Below, piece by piece: positions 31,398-41,707 of a stretch of DNA of 64,000 nucleotides. The notes below the pieces were generated by a model. It had not been told where the DNA came from. It made no database searches and saw nothing but the letters and a program-made list of their open reading frames with translations. How positions within the stretch are numbered: position 1 is the first letter of the stretch; the number at the start of each line of letters is the position of its first letter. A program made the translations under genes and the position numbers. Source of the DNA: Serratia liquefaciens. Lineage in GTDB: Bacteria > Pseudomonadota > Gammaproteobacteria > Enterobacterales > Enterobacteriaceae. The stretch spans positions 3,347,019 to 3,411,018 of the forward strand of contig NZ_CP088930.1 in assembly GCF_027594825.1 (NCBI RefSeq). The letters run 5' to 3'.

Positions 31398-33515
31398 TTG
31401 CTGACACCGATCATTCGCAAATTCCAATATGGCCAGCATACCGTCACTATCGAGACCGGTATGATGGCTCGTCAAGCCACCGCCGCCGTGATGGTGAGCA
31501 TGGATGACACCGCCGTATTCGTTACCGTAGTCGGCCAGAAAAAAGCCAAACCAGGCCAGAGCTTCTTCCCACTGACCGTTAACTATCAGGAGCGTACCTA
31601 CGCTGCTGGTCGTATCCCGGGCAGCTTCTTCCGTCGTGAAGGCCGTCCGAGCGAAGGCGAAACCCTGACCTCCCGTCTGATTGACCGTCCGATCCGTCCA
31701 CTGTTCCCGGACAGCTTCCTGAACGAAGTTCAGGTCATTGCGACCGTGGTTTCCGTTAACCCGCAGGTTAACCCGGACATCGTTGCGATGATCGGCGCTT
31801 CTGCAGCCCTGAGCCTGTCCGGTATTCCGTTCAATGGCCCAATCGGTTCTGCTCGCGTGGGTTACATCAACAACCAGTACGTGCTGAACCCGACTACCGA
31901 CGAGCTGAAAGAAAGCAGCCTGGACTTGGTGGTTGCCGGTACCGCAGGCGCAGTATTGATGGTTGAATCCGAAGCTGACGTTCTGAGCGAAGATCAGATG
32001 CTGGGCGCGGTGGTCTTTGGCCACGAGCAACAGCAGATCGTTATCGAGAACATCAATTCCCTGGTTGCCGAAGCCGGCAAGCCTAAGTGGGACTGGCAGG
32101 CACCTGCAGTCAACGAAGCGCTGCACGCACGCGTTGCAGAACTGGCAGAAGGCCGCTTGGGTGACGCTTATCACATCACCGAAAAACAAGAGCGTTACGC
32201 TCAGGTAGATGCGATCAAGAGCAGCGTTGTTGAAACCCTGCTGGCACAGGACGAAACCCTGGACGCGTCTGAAATTCAGGACATCCTGGGCAGCGTTGAG
32301 AAAAACGTCGTTCGTAGCCGCGTGCTGCGTGGCGAGCCGCGTATCGACGGCCGCGAAAAAGACATGATCCGTGGTCTGGACGTGCGCACCGGCGTACTGC
32401 CGCGTACCCACGGTTCCGCACTGTTCACCCGTGGTGAGACTCAGGCTCTGGTTACTGCTACTCTGGGTACTGCCCGTGATGCGCAGAACCTGGATGAGCT
32501 GATGGGCGAGAAAACCGACAGCTTCCTGTTCCACTACAACTTCCCTCCGTACTCCGTTGGTGAGACCGGGATGGTAGGTTCGCCTAAACGTCGTGAAATT
32601 GGTCACGGTCGCCTGGCGAAACGCGGCGTATTGGCTATGATGCCTAAAGCAGAAGATTTCCCGTACACGGTGCGTGTGGTTTCTGAAATCACCGAATCCA
32701 ACGGTTCTTCTTCCATGGCTTCAGTCTGTGGCGCTTCTCTGGCGCTGATGGACGCAGGTGTGCCAATCAAAGCCGCCGTTGCGGGTATCGCAATGGGCCT
32801 GGTGAAAGAACAAGATAACTTTGTGGTTCTGTCCGACATTCTGGGTGACGAAGATCACCTGGGCGACATGGACTTCAAAGTGGCCGGTAGCCGTGACGGT
32901 ATCACCGCGCTGCAGATGGACATTAAAATTGAAGGCATCACCCGCGAAATCATGCAGGTTGCTCTGAACCAGGCCAAGGGCGCGCGTCTGCACATCCTGG
33001 GCGTAATGGAGCAGGCTATCAGCACTCCGCGTGGCGATATCTCTCAGTTCGCACCACGTATTCACACTATCCGAATCAACCCGGACAAGATCAAAGACGT
33101 GATTGGTAAAGGCGGTTCTGTCATCCGTGCGCTGACTGAAGAGACCGGTACTACCATCGAAATCGAAGATGATGGTACAGTTAAAATCGCTGCTACCGAC
33201 GGTGAGAAAGCGAAATTCGCTATTCGCCGCATCGAAGAGATCACTGCCGAGATCGAAGTGGGCCGTATTTACCAGGGTAAAGTTACCCGTATCGTTGATT
33301 TCGGCGCATTCGTGGCGATCGGCGGCGGTAAAGAAGGTCTGGTGCACATCTCTCAAATCGCTGACAAGCGCGTTGAGAAAGTGACCGACTATCTGCAGAT
33401 GGGTCAGGAAGTGCCGGTTAAGGTACTGGAAGTTGACCGTCAGGGCCGCGTGCGTCTGAGCATCAAAGAAGCGACCGCACCAGAAGCAGGTTCACCTGCG
33501 CCTGAAGCAGAATAA
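31398..33515 (+). CDS. pnp: Polynucleotide phosphorylase
   Basis: 705 residues (E. coli 711). Two RNase PH domains (first about 5-140, second about 310-545) with an alpha-helical linker, then KH domain ([17 protein letters not shown] at about 561-577) and S1 domain ([28 protein letters not shown]). It degrades RNA 3' to 5' with phosphate and is part of the degradosome. Starts at TTG, the start also used in E. coli. Autocontrol is through the leader hairpin upstream. Confidence 0.98.
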   Translation: MLTPIIRKFQYGQHTVTIETGMMARQATAAVMVSMDDTAVFVTVVGQKKAKPGQSFFPLTVNYQERTYAAGRIPGSFFRREGRPSEGETLTSRLIDRPIRPLFPDSFLNEVQVIATVVSVNPQVNPDIVAMIGASAALSLSGIPFNGPIGSARVGYINNQYVLNPTTDELKESSLDLVVAGTAGAVLMVESEADVLSEDQMLGAVVFGHEQQQIVIENINSLVAEAGKPKWDWQAPAVNEALHARVAELAEGRLGDAYHITEKQERYAQVDAIKSSVVETLLAQDETLDASEIQDILGSVEKNVVRSRVLRGEPRIDGREKDMIRGLDVRTGVLPRTHGSALFTRGETQALVTATLGTARDAQNLDELMGEKTDSFLFHYNFPPYSVGETGMVGSPKRREIGHGRLAKRGVLAMMPKAEDFPYTVRVVSEITESNGSSSMASVCGASLALMDAGVPIKAAVAGIAMGLVKEQDNFVVLSDILGDEDHLGDMDFKVAGSRDGITALQMDIKIEGITREIMQVALNQAKGARLHILGVMEQAISTPRGDISQFAPRIHTIRINPDKIKDVIGKGGSVIRALTEETGTTIEIEDDGTVKIAATDGEKAKFAIRRIEEITAEIEVGRIYQGKVTRIVDFGAFVAIGGGKEGLVHISQIADKRVEKVTDYLQMGQEVPVKVLEVDRQGRVRLSIKEATAPEAGSPAPEAE

Positions 33516-33531
33516 CTGTATAGATAGATTT

Positions 33532-33561
33532 ACAGCTCCCGGCCATGGGGTTGGGAGCTGT
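33532..33561 (+). terminator. Hairpin after pnp
   Basis: ACAGCTCCC and GGGAGCTGT pair perfectly around a 12-base loop, then TTCGTAT without a real T-run. It may partially attenuate or protect the pnp 3' end while nlpI is transcribed beyond it. Confidence 0.6.
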
Positions 33562-33643
33562 TCGTATCGCGCGGGTAGGATGCCTGCGTATTAGCAAACG
33601 GATGAAAGGATGTTCATCCAATGTTTGTCTTCGGGAGTGGGAA

Positions 33644-34528
33644 ATGAAGCCTTTCTTGCGCTGGTGTTACGTTGCGACAGCACTCATGCTGGCAGGATGC
33701 AGCAACCATGATTGGCGTAAAGACGAAGTTTTGGCGATCCCGTTGCAGCCAACTCTGCAGCAGGAAGTGATCCTGGCGCGCATGGAACAAATACTTGCCA
33801 GCCGGGCACTGACGGACGATGAGCGTGCGCAGCTTTTATATGAGCGCGGTGTGCTGTATGATAGCCTCGGGCTACGTGCACTGGCGCGCAATGATTTCTC
33901 GCAAGCGCTGGCGATACGTCCTGATATGCCAGAAGTTTTCAACTACCTGGGCATTTACTTAACGCAGGCAGGCAATTTTGATGCTGCCTATGAAGCGTTT
34001 GATTCTGTACTAGAGCTTGATCCAACTTACAATTACGCGCGTTTAAACCGGGGCATCGCACTGTATTATGGCGGCCGCTTCCCGTTGGCGCAGGATGATC
34101 TGCAGGCGTTTTATCAAGACGACCCAAACGATCCCTTCCGTTCGTTGTGGCTTTATCTGGTGGAAAGAGAAATCGATCCCAAGAAGGCTGACGTAGCGCT
34201 CCAGCAGCGTTATGACAAAGCGAACCGAGGGCAATGGGGATGGAATATTGTCGAATTCTACCTGGGCAACATCAGTGAAAAAACGCTGATGGAAAGGCTC
34301 AAGGCAGATGCAACGGATAACACTTCGCTCGCTGAGCATCTCAGTGAAACTGACTTCTATTTAGGTAAGCATTACCTAAGTCTGGGGGACAAGGACACCG
34401 CTTCGGCGCTGTTCAAACTGACGGTCGCTAACAACGTTCATAACTTCGTTGAGCACCGCTATGCATTGTTGGAATTGGCGCTGTTAGGCCAAGAACAAGA
34501 CGACCTATCGGAATCGGACCAGCAATAG
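33644..34528 (+). CDS. nlpI: Lipoprotein NlpI
   Basis: 294 residues, the E. coli length, when started at [19 protein letters not shown]. The lipobox LAGC places the acylated cysteine at 19. Multiple TPR repeats follow (for example [29 protein letters not shown]). In E. coli it is an outer-membrane lipoprotein adaptor for Prc and peptidoglycan hydrolases such as MepS. The longer frame from 33545 is not supported. Located between pnp and deaD as in E. coli. Confidence 0.97.
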   Translation: MKPFLRWCYVATALMLAGCSNHDWRKDEVLAIPLQPTLQQEVILARMEQILASRALTDDERAQLLYERGVLYDSLGLRALARNDFSQALAIRPDMPEVFNYLGIYLTQAGNFDAAYEAFDSVLELDPTYNYARLNRGIALYYGGRFPLAQDDLQAFYQDDPNDPFRSLWLYLVEREIDPKKADVALQQRYDKANRGQWGWNIVEFYLGNISEKTLMERLKADATDNTSLAEHLSETDFYLGKHYLSLGDKDTASALFKLTVANNVHNFVEHRYALLELALLGQEQDDLSESDQQ

Positions 34529-34714
34529 CTGACGAACAACTATCAGCCTGATATACATTGGTTTTTTGCCAAAGTTATCGTCTTAACGGGCGAGGGCTTT
34601 TTTGTTCGTTTTATAATCTAATTTGAGCCGGTTCACACTTTTCAATGAAAATGACTGAAAATTTTCTCGACGAGTTATGTAGACTGGCTGCCATTATTAA
34701 TGAGGCACGTGTAC

Positions 34715-36682
34715 ATGACTACTGAGCTTGAAACCTCTTTTGCTGACCTGGGGCTGTCTGCTCCGATCATTTCTGCCCTGACCGATCTGGGCTACGAAAA
34801 ACCTTCACCGATCCAGGCTGAGTGTATTCCTCACCTGTTGAACGGCCGTGATGTGCTGGGCATGGCACAGACCGGTAGCGGCAAAACTGCGGCGTTCTCG
34901 CTGCCATTGCTGCACAACCTTGACGCTTCCCTGAAAGCACCTCAGATCCTGGTGCTGGCACCGACCCGCGAACTGGCGGTTCAGGTTGCTGAAGCGATGA
35001 CCGATTTCTCCAAACACATGCATGGCGTTAACGTCGTGGCCCTGTACGGCGGCCAGCGTTATGACGTGCAGCTGCGCGCTCTGCGTCAGGGCCCGCAAAT
35101 TGTAGTAGGGACTCCAGGCCGTCTGCTGGACCACCTGAAGCGTGGCACCCTGAACCTCTCTAACCTGAGCGGTCTGGTGCTGGATGAAGCCGACGAAATG
35201 CTGCGCATGGGCTTTATCGAAGACGTAGAAACCATCATGGCAGAGATCCCGGCTGAACATCAGACCGCACTGTTCTCTGCAACCATGCCGGAAGCGATCC
35301 GTCGCATTACCCGCCGCTTTATGAAAGAGCCGCAGGAAGTGCGCATTCAATCCAGCATCACTACCCGTCCGGACATCAGCCAGAGCTACTGGACTGTGCA
35401 CGGCATGCGTAAAAACGAAGCGCTGGTGCGTTTCCTGGAAGCGGAAGACTTTGATGCGGCGATTATCTTCGTACGTACCAAAAACGCGACCCTGGAAGTG
35501 GCTGAAGCGCTGGAGCGCAGCGGTTACAGCAGCGCCGCACTGAACGGCGACATGAACCAGGCGCTGCGTGAGCAGACCCTGGAGCGCCTGAAAGATGGTC
35601 GTCTGGACATCCTGATCGCAACCGACGTGGCTGCTCGTGGCCTGGACGTTGAGCGTATCAGCCTGGTGGTAAACTATGACATCCCTATGGATTCAGAGTC
35701 TTACGTTCACCGTATCGGCCGTACTGGCCGTGCAGGTCGTGCCGGCCGTGCGCTGCTGTTCGTAGAAAACCGCGAACGTCGCCTGCTGCGCAACATCGAA
35801 CGCACCATGAAGCTGACCATTCCAGAAGTTGAACTGCCAAACGCAGAACTGCTGGGTGAGCGTCGTCTGGCCAAGTTCGCCGCTAAAGTACAGCAACAGC
35901 TGGAAAGCAGCGATCTGGACATGTACCGCGCACTGCTGGCTAAACTGCAGCCGGAAGAAGAGCTGGAAATGGAAACCCTGGCCGCAGCACTGCTGAAAAT
36001 GGCACAGGGCGAACGTCCTCTGATCCTGCCACCGGATCCCGTGTTCAAACCACGTCAGCGTCGTGAATTCAACGACCGTGACGACCGCGGTAACGACCGT
36101 CGTCGTGACGCACGTCCAGACAGCCGTGACGGTGGCGCAGATCGCCCACGTCGTGAGCGTCGTGACGTTGGCGAAATGCAGCTGTACCGCATTGAAGTGG
36201 GCCGTGATGACGGTGTTGAAGTTCGTCATATCGTTGGCGCGATCGCTAACGAAGGTGACATCAGCAGCCGTTACATCGGTAACATCAAGCTGTTTGCTGG
36301 TCACTCCACCATCGAACTGCCAAAAGGCATGCCGGGCGAGATCCTGTCTCACTTCACCCGTACCCGCATTCTGAACAAACCGATGAACATGCAACTGCTG
36401 GGCGATGCACAGCCGCATGAACGTCGTGAGCGTCGCGAAGGCGGTGCTGGTGCAGGTAACGGCGAGCGTCGTGGCGGTGGTCGTCCATTCAACGGCGAAC
36501 GTCGTGAAGGGGCAAACCCAGGTCGTCGTTCTTTCGGTGATCGTCGTGAAGGCGGTGCTGCTGCACCTGCCGGCAACGGTGGCGAACGTCGTGGCGGTAA
36601 CTTCAACCGTGACGGCCAACGCGCTCCACGTCGTGATGATGCCGCTCCGGCTGCACCACGTCGCCGTTTCGGTGATGCATAA
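34715..36682 (+). CDS. deaD: Cold-shock DEAD-box RNA helicase DeaD/CsdA
   Basis: 655 residues. Helicase core motifs in order: Q-motif ([11 protein letters not shown]), AQTGSGKT at about 50-57, [19 protein letters not shown] ([13 protein letters not shown]), [12 protein letters not shown] and [14 protein letters not shown]. Then a DbpA-like RNA-binding domain and a long Arg/Gly-rich tail (RRREGG-like repeats) ending RRRFGDA. It helps 50S assembly and mRNA unwinding in the cold. GAGG 9 bases upstream supports the ATG at 34715 over the one at 34700. The 186 bases between nlpI and deaD hold no other gene. Confidence 0.97.
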   Translation: MTTELETSFADLGLSAPIISALTDLGYEKPSPIQAECIPHLLNGRDVLGMAQTGSGKTAAFSLPLLHNLDASLKAPQILVLAPTRELAVQVAEAMTDFSKHMHGVNVVALYGGQRYDVQLRALRQGPQIVVGTPGRLLDHLKRGTLNLSNLSGLVLDEADEMLRMGFIEDVETIMAEIPAEHQTALFSATMPEAIRRITRRFMKEPQEVRIQSSITTRPDISQSYWTVHGMRKNEALVRFLEAEDFDAAIIFVRTKNATLEVAEALERSGYSSAALNGDMNQALREQTLERLKDGRLDILIATDVAARGLDVERISLVVNYDIPMDSESYVHRIGRTGRAGRAGRALLFVENRERRLLRNIERTMKLTIPEVELPNAELLGERRLAKFAAKVQQQLESSDLDMYRALLAKLQPEEELEMETLAAALLKMAQGERPLILPPDPVFKPRQRREFNDRDDRGNDRRRDARPDSRDGGADRPRRERRDVGEMQLYRIEVGRDDGVEVRHIVGAIANEGDISSRYIGNIKLFAGHSTIELPKGMPGEILSHFTRTRILNKPMNMQLLGDAQPHERRERREGGAGAGNGERRGGGRPFNGERREGANPGRRSFGDRREGGAAAPAGNGGERRGGNFNRDGQRAPRRDDAAPAAPRRRFGDA

Positions 36683-36717
36683 CATCTGATTTGACCGCTT
36701 GCGGTTAATCGGACCAA

Positions 36718-36744
36718 GAAACCAGCCTTCGGGCTGGTTTTTTT
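36718..36744 (+). terminator. Rho-independent terminator of deaD
   Basis: AAACCAGCCTTCGGGCTGGTTT followed by TTTTT. Confidence 0.92.
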
Positions 36745-36829
36745 ATACCTGAAATTCACCGTTAAATGGCGGAAAATGGCGTATCATTTATAAGGTTTTT
36801 TCTTATGGATACTACGCACGGGAGATGCC

Positions 36830-38044
36830 ATGAGTTGGCAGCAGTTCAAGTCTCAATACCTGGTGCGCTTTTGGGCGCCTTTACCCGCGGTGATTGCCGC
36901 AGGGATCCTCTCCACCTACTACTTCGGTTTAACCGGTACCTTCTGGGCGGTAACCGGCGAATTTACCCGCTGGGGCGGCCACGTATTGCAGTGGTTCGGC
37001 CTGCACCCCGAGCAATGGGGCTACTTCAAGGTTATCGGCCTTGAGGGCACGCCGCTGCAGCGCATCGACGGCAGGATGATCATCGGCATGTTCGCCGGCT
37101 GTATCGCCGCCGCGCTGTGGGCCAATAACATCAAGCTGCGTCAGCCACAGCATCGTATTCGCATTGTGCAGGCGCTGATGGGGGGTATTATCGCCGGCTT
37201 TGGTGCGCGCCTGGCGATGGGCTGTAATCTGGCCGCGTTCTTTACCGGTATTCCTCAGTTCTCTCTGCATGCCTGGTTCTTTGCGCTGGCGACCGCGGCC
37301 GGCTCCTACTTTGGTGCCAAATTCACCCTGTTGCCGATGTTCCGTATCCCGGTGAAATTACAAAAGGTGAAGGCCGCGGCGCCGCTGACGCAAAAGCCTG
37401 AGCAGGCGCGTCGCCGCTTCCGTCTGGGCATGGTGATTTTTTTCCTGTCGGTAGCCTGGTCGCTTTGGACGCTGTTCGATGCGCCGAAGCTGGGGATCGC
37501 CATGCTGTTCGGCATAGGTTTTGGCCTGTTGATTGAGCGTGCGCAGATCTGCTTTACCTCGGCCTTCCGCGATTTATGGATCACCGGCCGTACGCATATG
37601 GCGAAAGCGATCATCATCGGCATGGCGGTGAGCGCCATCGGCATTTTCAGCTACGTGCAGTTGGGTGTCGCGCCGAAAATCATGTGGGCCGGCCCCAATG
37701 CGGTGCTGGGCGGGCTGCTGTTTGGTTTTGGCATCGTGCTGGCCGGCGGTTGTGAAACCGGCTGGATGTACCGCGCGGTGGAAGGACAGGTGCACTATTG
37801 GTGGGTGGGGCTGGGTAACATCATCGGCGCGACCCTGCTGGCTTACTACTGGGATGACCTGGCCCCGGCGCTGGCCACAGATTACGACAAAATCAACCTG
37901 CTGGACACTTTCGGGCCGATCGGCGGCCTGCTGGTGACTTACCTGCTGCTGGCGTTGGCGTTTGCCGCCATGCTGTGGTGGGAGAAACGCTTTTTCCGCG
38001 CCAAACCCGATGCGCAGGTGGTTAATTTGAGGAGTGTGTCATGA
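36830..38044 (+). CDS. yedE: YedE, YeeE/YedE-family sulfur/selenium-compound transporter
   Basis: 404 residues with about ten membrane helices, two related halves each carrying a conserved cysteine: AMGCNLAAFFTG at about 125-136 and LAGGCETGWMYR at about 304-315. It is nearly colinear with E. coli YedE from the first MSWQQF residues. The YeeE/YedE family carries thiosulfate and related sulfur species; YedE with its partner YedF is linked to selenium metabolism by genome context. It overlaps yedF by 4 bases (ATGA), a coupled pair. Confidence 0.94.
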   Translation: MSWQQFKSQYLVRFWAPLPAVIAAGILSTYYFGLTGTFWAVTGEFTRWGGHVLQWFGLHPEQWGYFKVIGLEGTPLQRIDGRMIIGMFAGCIAAALWANNIKLRQPQHRIRIVQALMGGIIAGFGARLAMGCNLAAFFTGIPQFSLHAWFFALATAAGSYFGAKFTLLPMFRIPVKLQKVKAAAPLTQKPEQARRRFRLGMVIFFLSVAWSLWTLFDAPKLGIAMLFGIGFGLLIERAQICFTSAFRDLWITGRTHMAKAIIIGMAVSAIGIFSYVQLGVAPKIMWAGPNAVLGGLLFGFGIVLAGGCETGWMYRAVEGQVHYWWVGLGNIIGATLLAYYWDDLAPALATDYDKINLLDTFGPIGGLLVTYLLLALAFAAMLWWEKRFFRAKPDAQVVNLRSVS

Positions 38045-38280
38045 AGCAAGCGGCGATAGTGCCAGATTATCGGTTGGATATGCTGGGGGAACCTTGTCCG
38101 TATCCGGCAGTGGCCACGCTGGAGGCGATGCCGCAGTTGAAGCCGGGCGAGATCCTGGAAGTGATCAGCGACTGCCCGCAGTCGATCAACAACATTCCGC
38201 TCGACGCGCGGAATCACGGTTACAAAGTGTTGGATATTCAGCAGGATGGGCCAACCATCCGCTATCTGATCCAACGCTAA
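38041..38280 (+). CDS. yedF: YedF, TusA/SirA-family sulfur-relay protein
   Basis: 79 residues, one TusA-like domain with the active CPxP motif in MLGEPCPYPAVATLEAM (Cys at residue 19). TusA-family proteins pass persulfide sulfur between enzymes; YedF is predicted to serve the same for sulfur or selenium imported by YedE. Start overlaps the yedE stop. Confidence 0.95.
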   Translation: MKQAAIVPDYRLDMLGEPCPYPAVATLEAMPQLKPGEILEVISDCPQSINNIPLDARNHGYKVLDIQQDGPTIRYLIQR

Positions 38281-38361
38281 TCTGCCAGGGGCAGCATTGC
38301 GCTGCCCCGTTTTGCACGGTGGGCGTGAAGGGAAATGATTGCCCTGCGGCCCAGCGTTGAC

Positions 38362-39375
38362 TTACCCTTTCGCCAGCGTGTCTTTTACTCCGGCGACAAT
38401 CTCAAACGAACGTAACCGCGCCTGATGGTCGAAGATCTGGCCGTTAACCATGATCTCATCCGCACCGGTTTCGTTGAGCAACGTTTGCAGCCCGTGACGC
38501 ACGGTATTTTCGTTACCGACGATCGACATGCGCAGTGCCTGATCAACCCCGTACTGTTCTCCGGCGGTCCACAGCGCGTGGATATTGTCCACCGGCGCCG
38601 GCAATGGGCCCGGCGAGCCGCGGCGCAGGTTGATGAACTGCTGCTGCATCGACGTAAACAGGAAGCGTGCATCGGCATCGCTGTCGGCGGCCACCACGTT
38701 GACGCACACCATCGCATGCGGCTGCTGGCACTGCTCGGAAGCCTTGAAGTTGTCGCGGTACAGATTCAGCGCCTGAAACAACATCTCCGGCGCAAAGTGA
38801 GAAGCGAAGGCGAACGGCAGGCCGAGCTGTGCCGCCAACTGCGCGCTGTACAAACTGGAACCGAGCAACCAGAGAGGGACATGCAATCCTTGGCCGGGTA
38901 CCGCCTGAACCGGCTGGCCCGGTTGTGCATCGCAGAAGTAATGTTGCAGTTCCTGAACGTCGCGGGGGAAGTTATCCACCTCGCTGGACAGATGGCGGCG
39001 TAGCGCCATCATGGTGCGCTGATCGGTACCGGGCGCGCGGCCAAGGCCCAGGTCGATGCGGCCAGGGTACAAGGACTCCAGCGTACCGAACTGTTCGGCA
39101 ATCACCAGCGGCGAATGGTTAGGCAGCATCACGCCGCCGGAACCGAGGCGAATATGCCGGGTGCCGGAAGCCAGATAGCCCAGCAATACCGACGTGGCGG
39201 CGCTGCCGATGCCGGTCATGTTGTGATGTTCCGCCAACCAATAGCGTTGATAACCCCATTTTTCGGCATGTTGTGCTAAATCTAAAGAGGCGTGAAACGC
39301 GTCACGCGGCTTTGCCCCTTGGGGAATGGGGGATAAATCCAGTACCGACAGGGGTACCGCAGTTTTTTCAGTCAT
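38362..39375 (-). CDS. yhbW: YhbW, luciferase-like flavin monooxygenase
   Basis: 337 residues aligned with E. coli YhbW (335) from [20 protein letters not shown]; a 5-residue longer frame is not needed. A (beta/alpha)8 bacterial-luciferase fold with conserved [22 protein letters not shown] and [18 protein letters not shown]. It likely uses reduced FMN; the substrate is unknown. Monocistronic, convergent with yedF; in E. coli it is also in the deaD neighbourhood. Confidence 0.93.
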   Translation of the reverse strand: MTEKTAVPLSVLDLSPIPQGAKPRDAFHASLDLAQHAEKWGYQRYWLAEHHNMTGIGSAATSVLLGYLASGTRHIRLGSGGVMLPNHSPLVIAEQFGTLESLYPGRIDLGLGRAPGTDQRTMMALRRHLSSEVDNFPRDVQELQHYFCDAQPGQPVQAVPGQGLHVPLWLLGSSLYSAQLAAQLGLPFAFASHFAPEMLFQALNLYRDNFKASEQCQQPHAMVCVNVVAADSDADARFLFTSMQQQFINLRRGSPGPLPAPVDNIHALWTAGEQYGVDQALRMSIVGNENTVRHGLQTLLNETGADEIMVNGQIFDHQARLRSFEIVAGVKDTLAKG

Positions 39376-39599
39376 GGCATCGTCCATCAAAAGGTGATCG
39401 CTTAAAGGGCGATTGCAGAAGTCTGCAAACTACAAAGCTTAATGTGCTTTTAGTGTTAAAAGCATAATCCAATTTATGGTTATAAAAGAGGATATATGTG
39501 CTTGTGATATCCTCATGAGAAAAATGGTTTTTTTGGGAGTTTATTGAAATATGGACATGATGATTCCACCTGCCGCTTACTGCTCAGGGAGCTGAGAGA
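39376..39599. other. Promoter region of the HlyD operon with two inverted repeats
   Basis: TGCTTTT-AGTGTT-AAAAGCA at 39443-39462 and GAGGATAT (39488-39495) with ATATCCTC (39507-39514), both perfect arms. No gene is seen in this 224-base AT-rich stretch. They may be operators of the export operon that starts at 39600. Confidence 0.5.
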
Positions 39600-40571
39600 A
39601 TGAAAAAAAAGACGTTGTTTACCCTACTGTTGATGGTGGTGGCGATCGCCATGGCGATATTGTTCCGCGCGCATAATCAGGATTTGCTGTTGCAGGGCGA
39701 AGTGGATGCGCCTGAGGTGATTGTGGCGTCCAAGGCTAAGGGACGAGTGATTGAACGTCTGGTGGAGCGTGGTGACGACGTGCAGGCAGGGCAAGTGATG
39801 ATTCATCTCGACAGCCCGGAACTGATGGCGCAACTGCGTTCCGCGCAGGCGACGCGCGATGAGGCCAAGGCGCAGCTCGACCAGTCGTTGCACGGCACGC
39901 GTGAAGAAAGTATCCGCAACCTGCGTGCCAATCTGGCGCAATCCGAAGCCCAATATCGCAACGCGCAGAACGACTACAACCGTAACCTGAGCGTGGCCGG
40001 CAAAGGCTATATTTCGAAGTCTGAACTGGACAGTTCGCGCCGCGCGCGCGATACCGCTTTCCAGCAGGTGCAGGCGGCCAAGGCCAACCTGGACGAAGGG
40101 ATTAACGGCGACCGTGTCGAATTACGCCAGCAGTACGCTGCGGCACTGCGAGCAGCGGAAGAAAACTTGCTGCAGGTGAAAGCCCAGACGGACGACCTGC
40201 AGGTTTTGGCCCCGGTGACCGGCGAAGTCGGGCCAATACCGGCGGAGGTGGGGGAGTTGCTGAATGCGGGCAGCCCGTTACTGACGCTGATCCGCATACC
40301 GGACGCTTATTTCGTGTTTAACCTGCGTGAAGATATTCTGGCCCACGTCCGCAAGGGCGACAAAGTCCAGATGCGGGTACCGGCTTTGAAGGACAAAATG
40401 ATCGAGGCGGAAGTGCGCTATATCGCCCCTCTCGGCGACTACGCCACCAAACGTGCCACCCGAGCTACCGGGGACTTCGATCTGAAAACGTTTGAAGTGC
40501 GCCTGTATCCGTCACAGCCGGTAGACGGCCTGCGCCCAGGGATGAGCAGCTTATGGCTATGGAAAGAGTAA
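39600..40571 (+). CDS. HlyD-type membrane fusion (periplasmic adaptor) protein
   Basis: 323 residues: one N-terminal membrane anchor at about 4-23, a biotinyl-lipoyl-like half (GEVDAPEVIVASKAKGRVIERLVERGDDVQAGQ), a coiled coil at about 73-190, the second lipoyl half (APVTGEVGPIPAEVGELLNAG) and a beta-barrel (RKGDKVQMRVPALK). It bridges inner-membrane transporters to an outer-membrane channel. First of three genes; overlaps the permease by 19 bases. It resembles the adaptor of E. coli YhiI-RbbA-YhhJ, but no ATPase follows here. Confidence 0.9.
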   Translation: MKKKTLFTLLLMVVAIAMAILFRAHNQDLLLQGEVDAPEVIVASKAKGRVIERLVERGDDVQAGQVMIHLDSPELMAQLRSAQATRDEAKAQLDQSLHGTREESIRNLRANLAQSEAQYRNAQNDYNRNLSVAGKGYISKSELDSSRRARDTAFQQVQAAKANLDEGINGDRVELRQQYAAALRAAEENLLQVKAQTDDLQVLAPVTGEVGPIPAEVGELLNAGSPLLTLIRIPDAYFVFNLREDILAHVRKGDKVQMRVPALKDKMIEAEVRYIAPLGDYATKRATRATGDFDLKTFEVRLYPSQPVDGLRPGMSSLWLWKE

Positions 40572-41707
40572 GGGCCGGCTGGCGCTGCTTCAGTCACGCG
40601 TTTGGCAACGAGTGCCGGGTTGCCTTTCGCAGCCCGGTAGTGCACTGGCTGAGCTGGATCTTCCCGCTGATCCTGTTTGGCCTGATCAGCAGTAACTTTT
40701 CGGAAGGGACCTTGCTCGATCTGCCGGTGTCGGTGGTGGACAGCGATCACAGCCCGTTATCCAAATCGCTGACGCGCCGTCTGGATGCCGGTTCGCACGC
40801 CCATGTCGAGGCTTACCCCGGTGGGCTGCAGGAATCGCTGCATCGCCTGCGTAGCGCGCAGGATTATGCGCTGCTGTACGTGCCGCCGGATTTTGAGGCC
40901 AACGCGCTGGCTGGCAAACAGCCGAGCGTGGTGATGTACTACAATGCGCTGTTTTATGGCGCCGGGCTGTATTCCACCCAGGACTTCAGCGGCCTGATGA
41001 CCGAAATCAACGCCAGCTACCGCAGCATCATCGCCGGCGAAATGGGCAAAACCTTGCCGCCCCTGGCAGACGTGACGCTTTCCTACGGCAGCTTATTCAA
41101 CGCCAGCGGCAGCTACATCTATTATCAACAGTTTGCCGCCACCATCCACCTGCTGCAGCTGTTCGTGGTGACCTGCATGATCTACGTGCTGGCGCGCAGC
41201 AAATCCTTGCTGAAGGCTCGGCCGTTCAGCCTGGCGCTGCTCGGCAAGCTGGCGCCGTATACTTTATGTTTCACCAGCTTGCTGATGGTTGAAATTGCCG
41301 CATTGGTGGGCATTTTTGACGCCCGCGTCAGCGGCAATCCGCTGTTTATGCTGATGATTGGCTTCTTCTACGTGATGGCGGCGCAGAGCATTGGCCTGCT
41401 GCTGTTTACCTTTACCAGTAGCACCATCACCGCCTACAGCCTGATCGCCATTTTGGTGAGTATTGCGCTGACCTTTTCGGGCATGGCGGTGCCGGAACTG
41501 TCGATGCCGCTGCCGGCGCGCATTATCTCCAATATTGAGCCGTTAACTCATGCGTTGTACGCCATGTTTGACGTATTCCTGCGGCAAGTCCCTGCCAGCG
41601 CCATCTTCAGCGTCTGTGCGTTGCTGTCTATTTATCCGCTGGTGACTGCACTGCTGGTGCGTAATCGGCTGTTGGCGCGGCTGTTGAAAGAAGGGGGTGC
41701 AGGATGA
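40553..41707 (+). CDS. ABC-2-type exporter permease 1
   Basis: 384 residues: one N-terminal membrane helix near residues 30-50, a large soluble periplasmic domain, then five or so helices from about 205 to the end, the ABC-2 membrane type 3 plan. The start overlaps the HlyD gene by 19 bases; the ATG two codons later (40559) is an alternative. No nucleotide-binding domain is fused to it. Paired with a second permease with which it overlaps by 4 bases. Substrate unknown. Confidence 0.87.
   Translation: MAMERVRAGWRCFSHAFGNECRVAFRSPVVHWLSWIFPLILFGLISSNFSEGTLLDLPVSVVDSDHSPLSKSLTRRLDAGSHAHVEAYPGGLQESLHRLRSAQDYALLYVPPDFEANALAGKQPSVVMYYNALFYGAGLYSTQDFSGLMTEINASYRSIIAGEMGKTLPPLADVTLSYGSLFNASGSYIYYQQFAATIHLLQLFVVTCMIYVLARSKSLLKARPFSLALLGKLAPYTLCFTSLLMVEIAALVGIFDARVSGNPLFMLMIGFFYVMAAQSIGLLLFTFTSSTITAYSLIAILVSIALTFSGMAVPELSMPLPARIISNIEPLTHALYAMFDVFLRQVPASAIFSVCALLSIYPLVTALLVRNRLLARLLKEGGAG

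Noticed and set aside
31362..32606. 414-codon minus-strand ORF antisense to pnp
   Set aside because: Shadow of the pnp reading frame; no independent coding signal.
35693..36685. 330-codon minus-strand ORF antisense to deaD
   Set aside because: Low-complexity Thr-rich translation of the opposite strand of the Arg/Gly-rich deaD tail.
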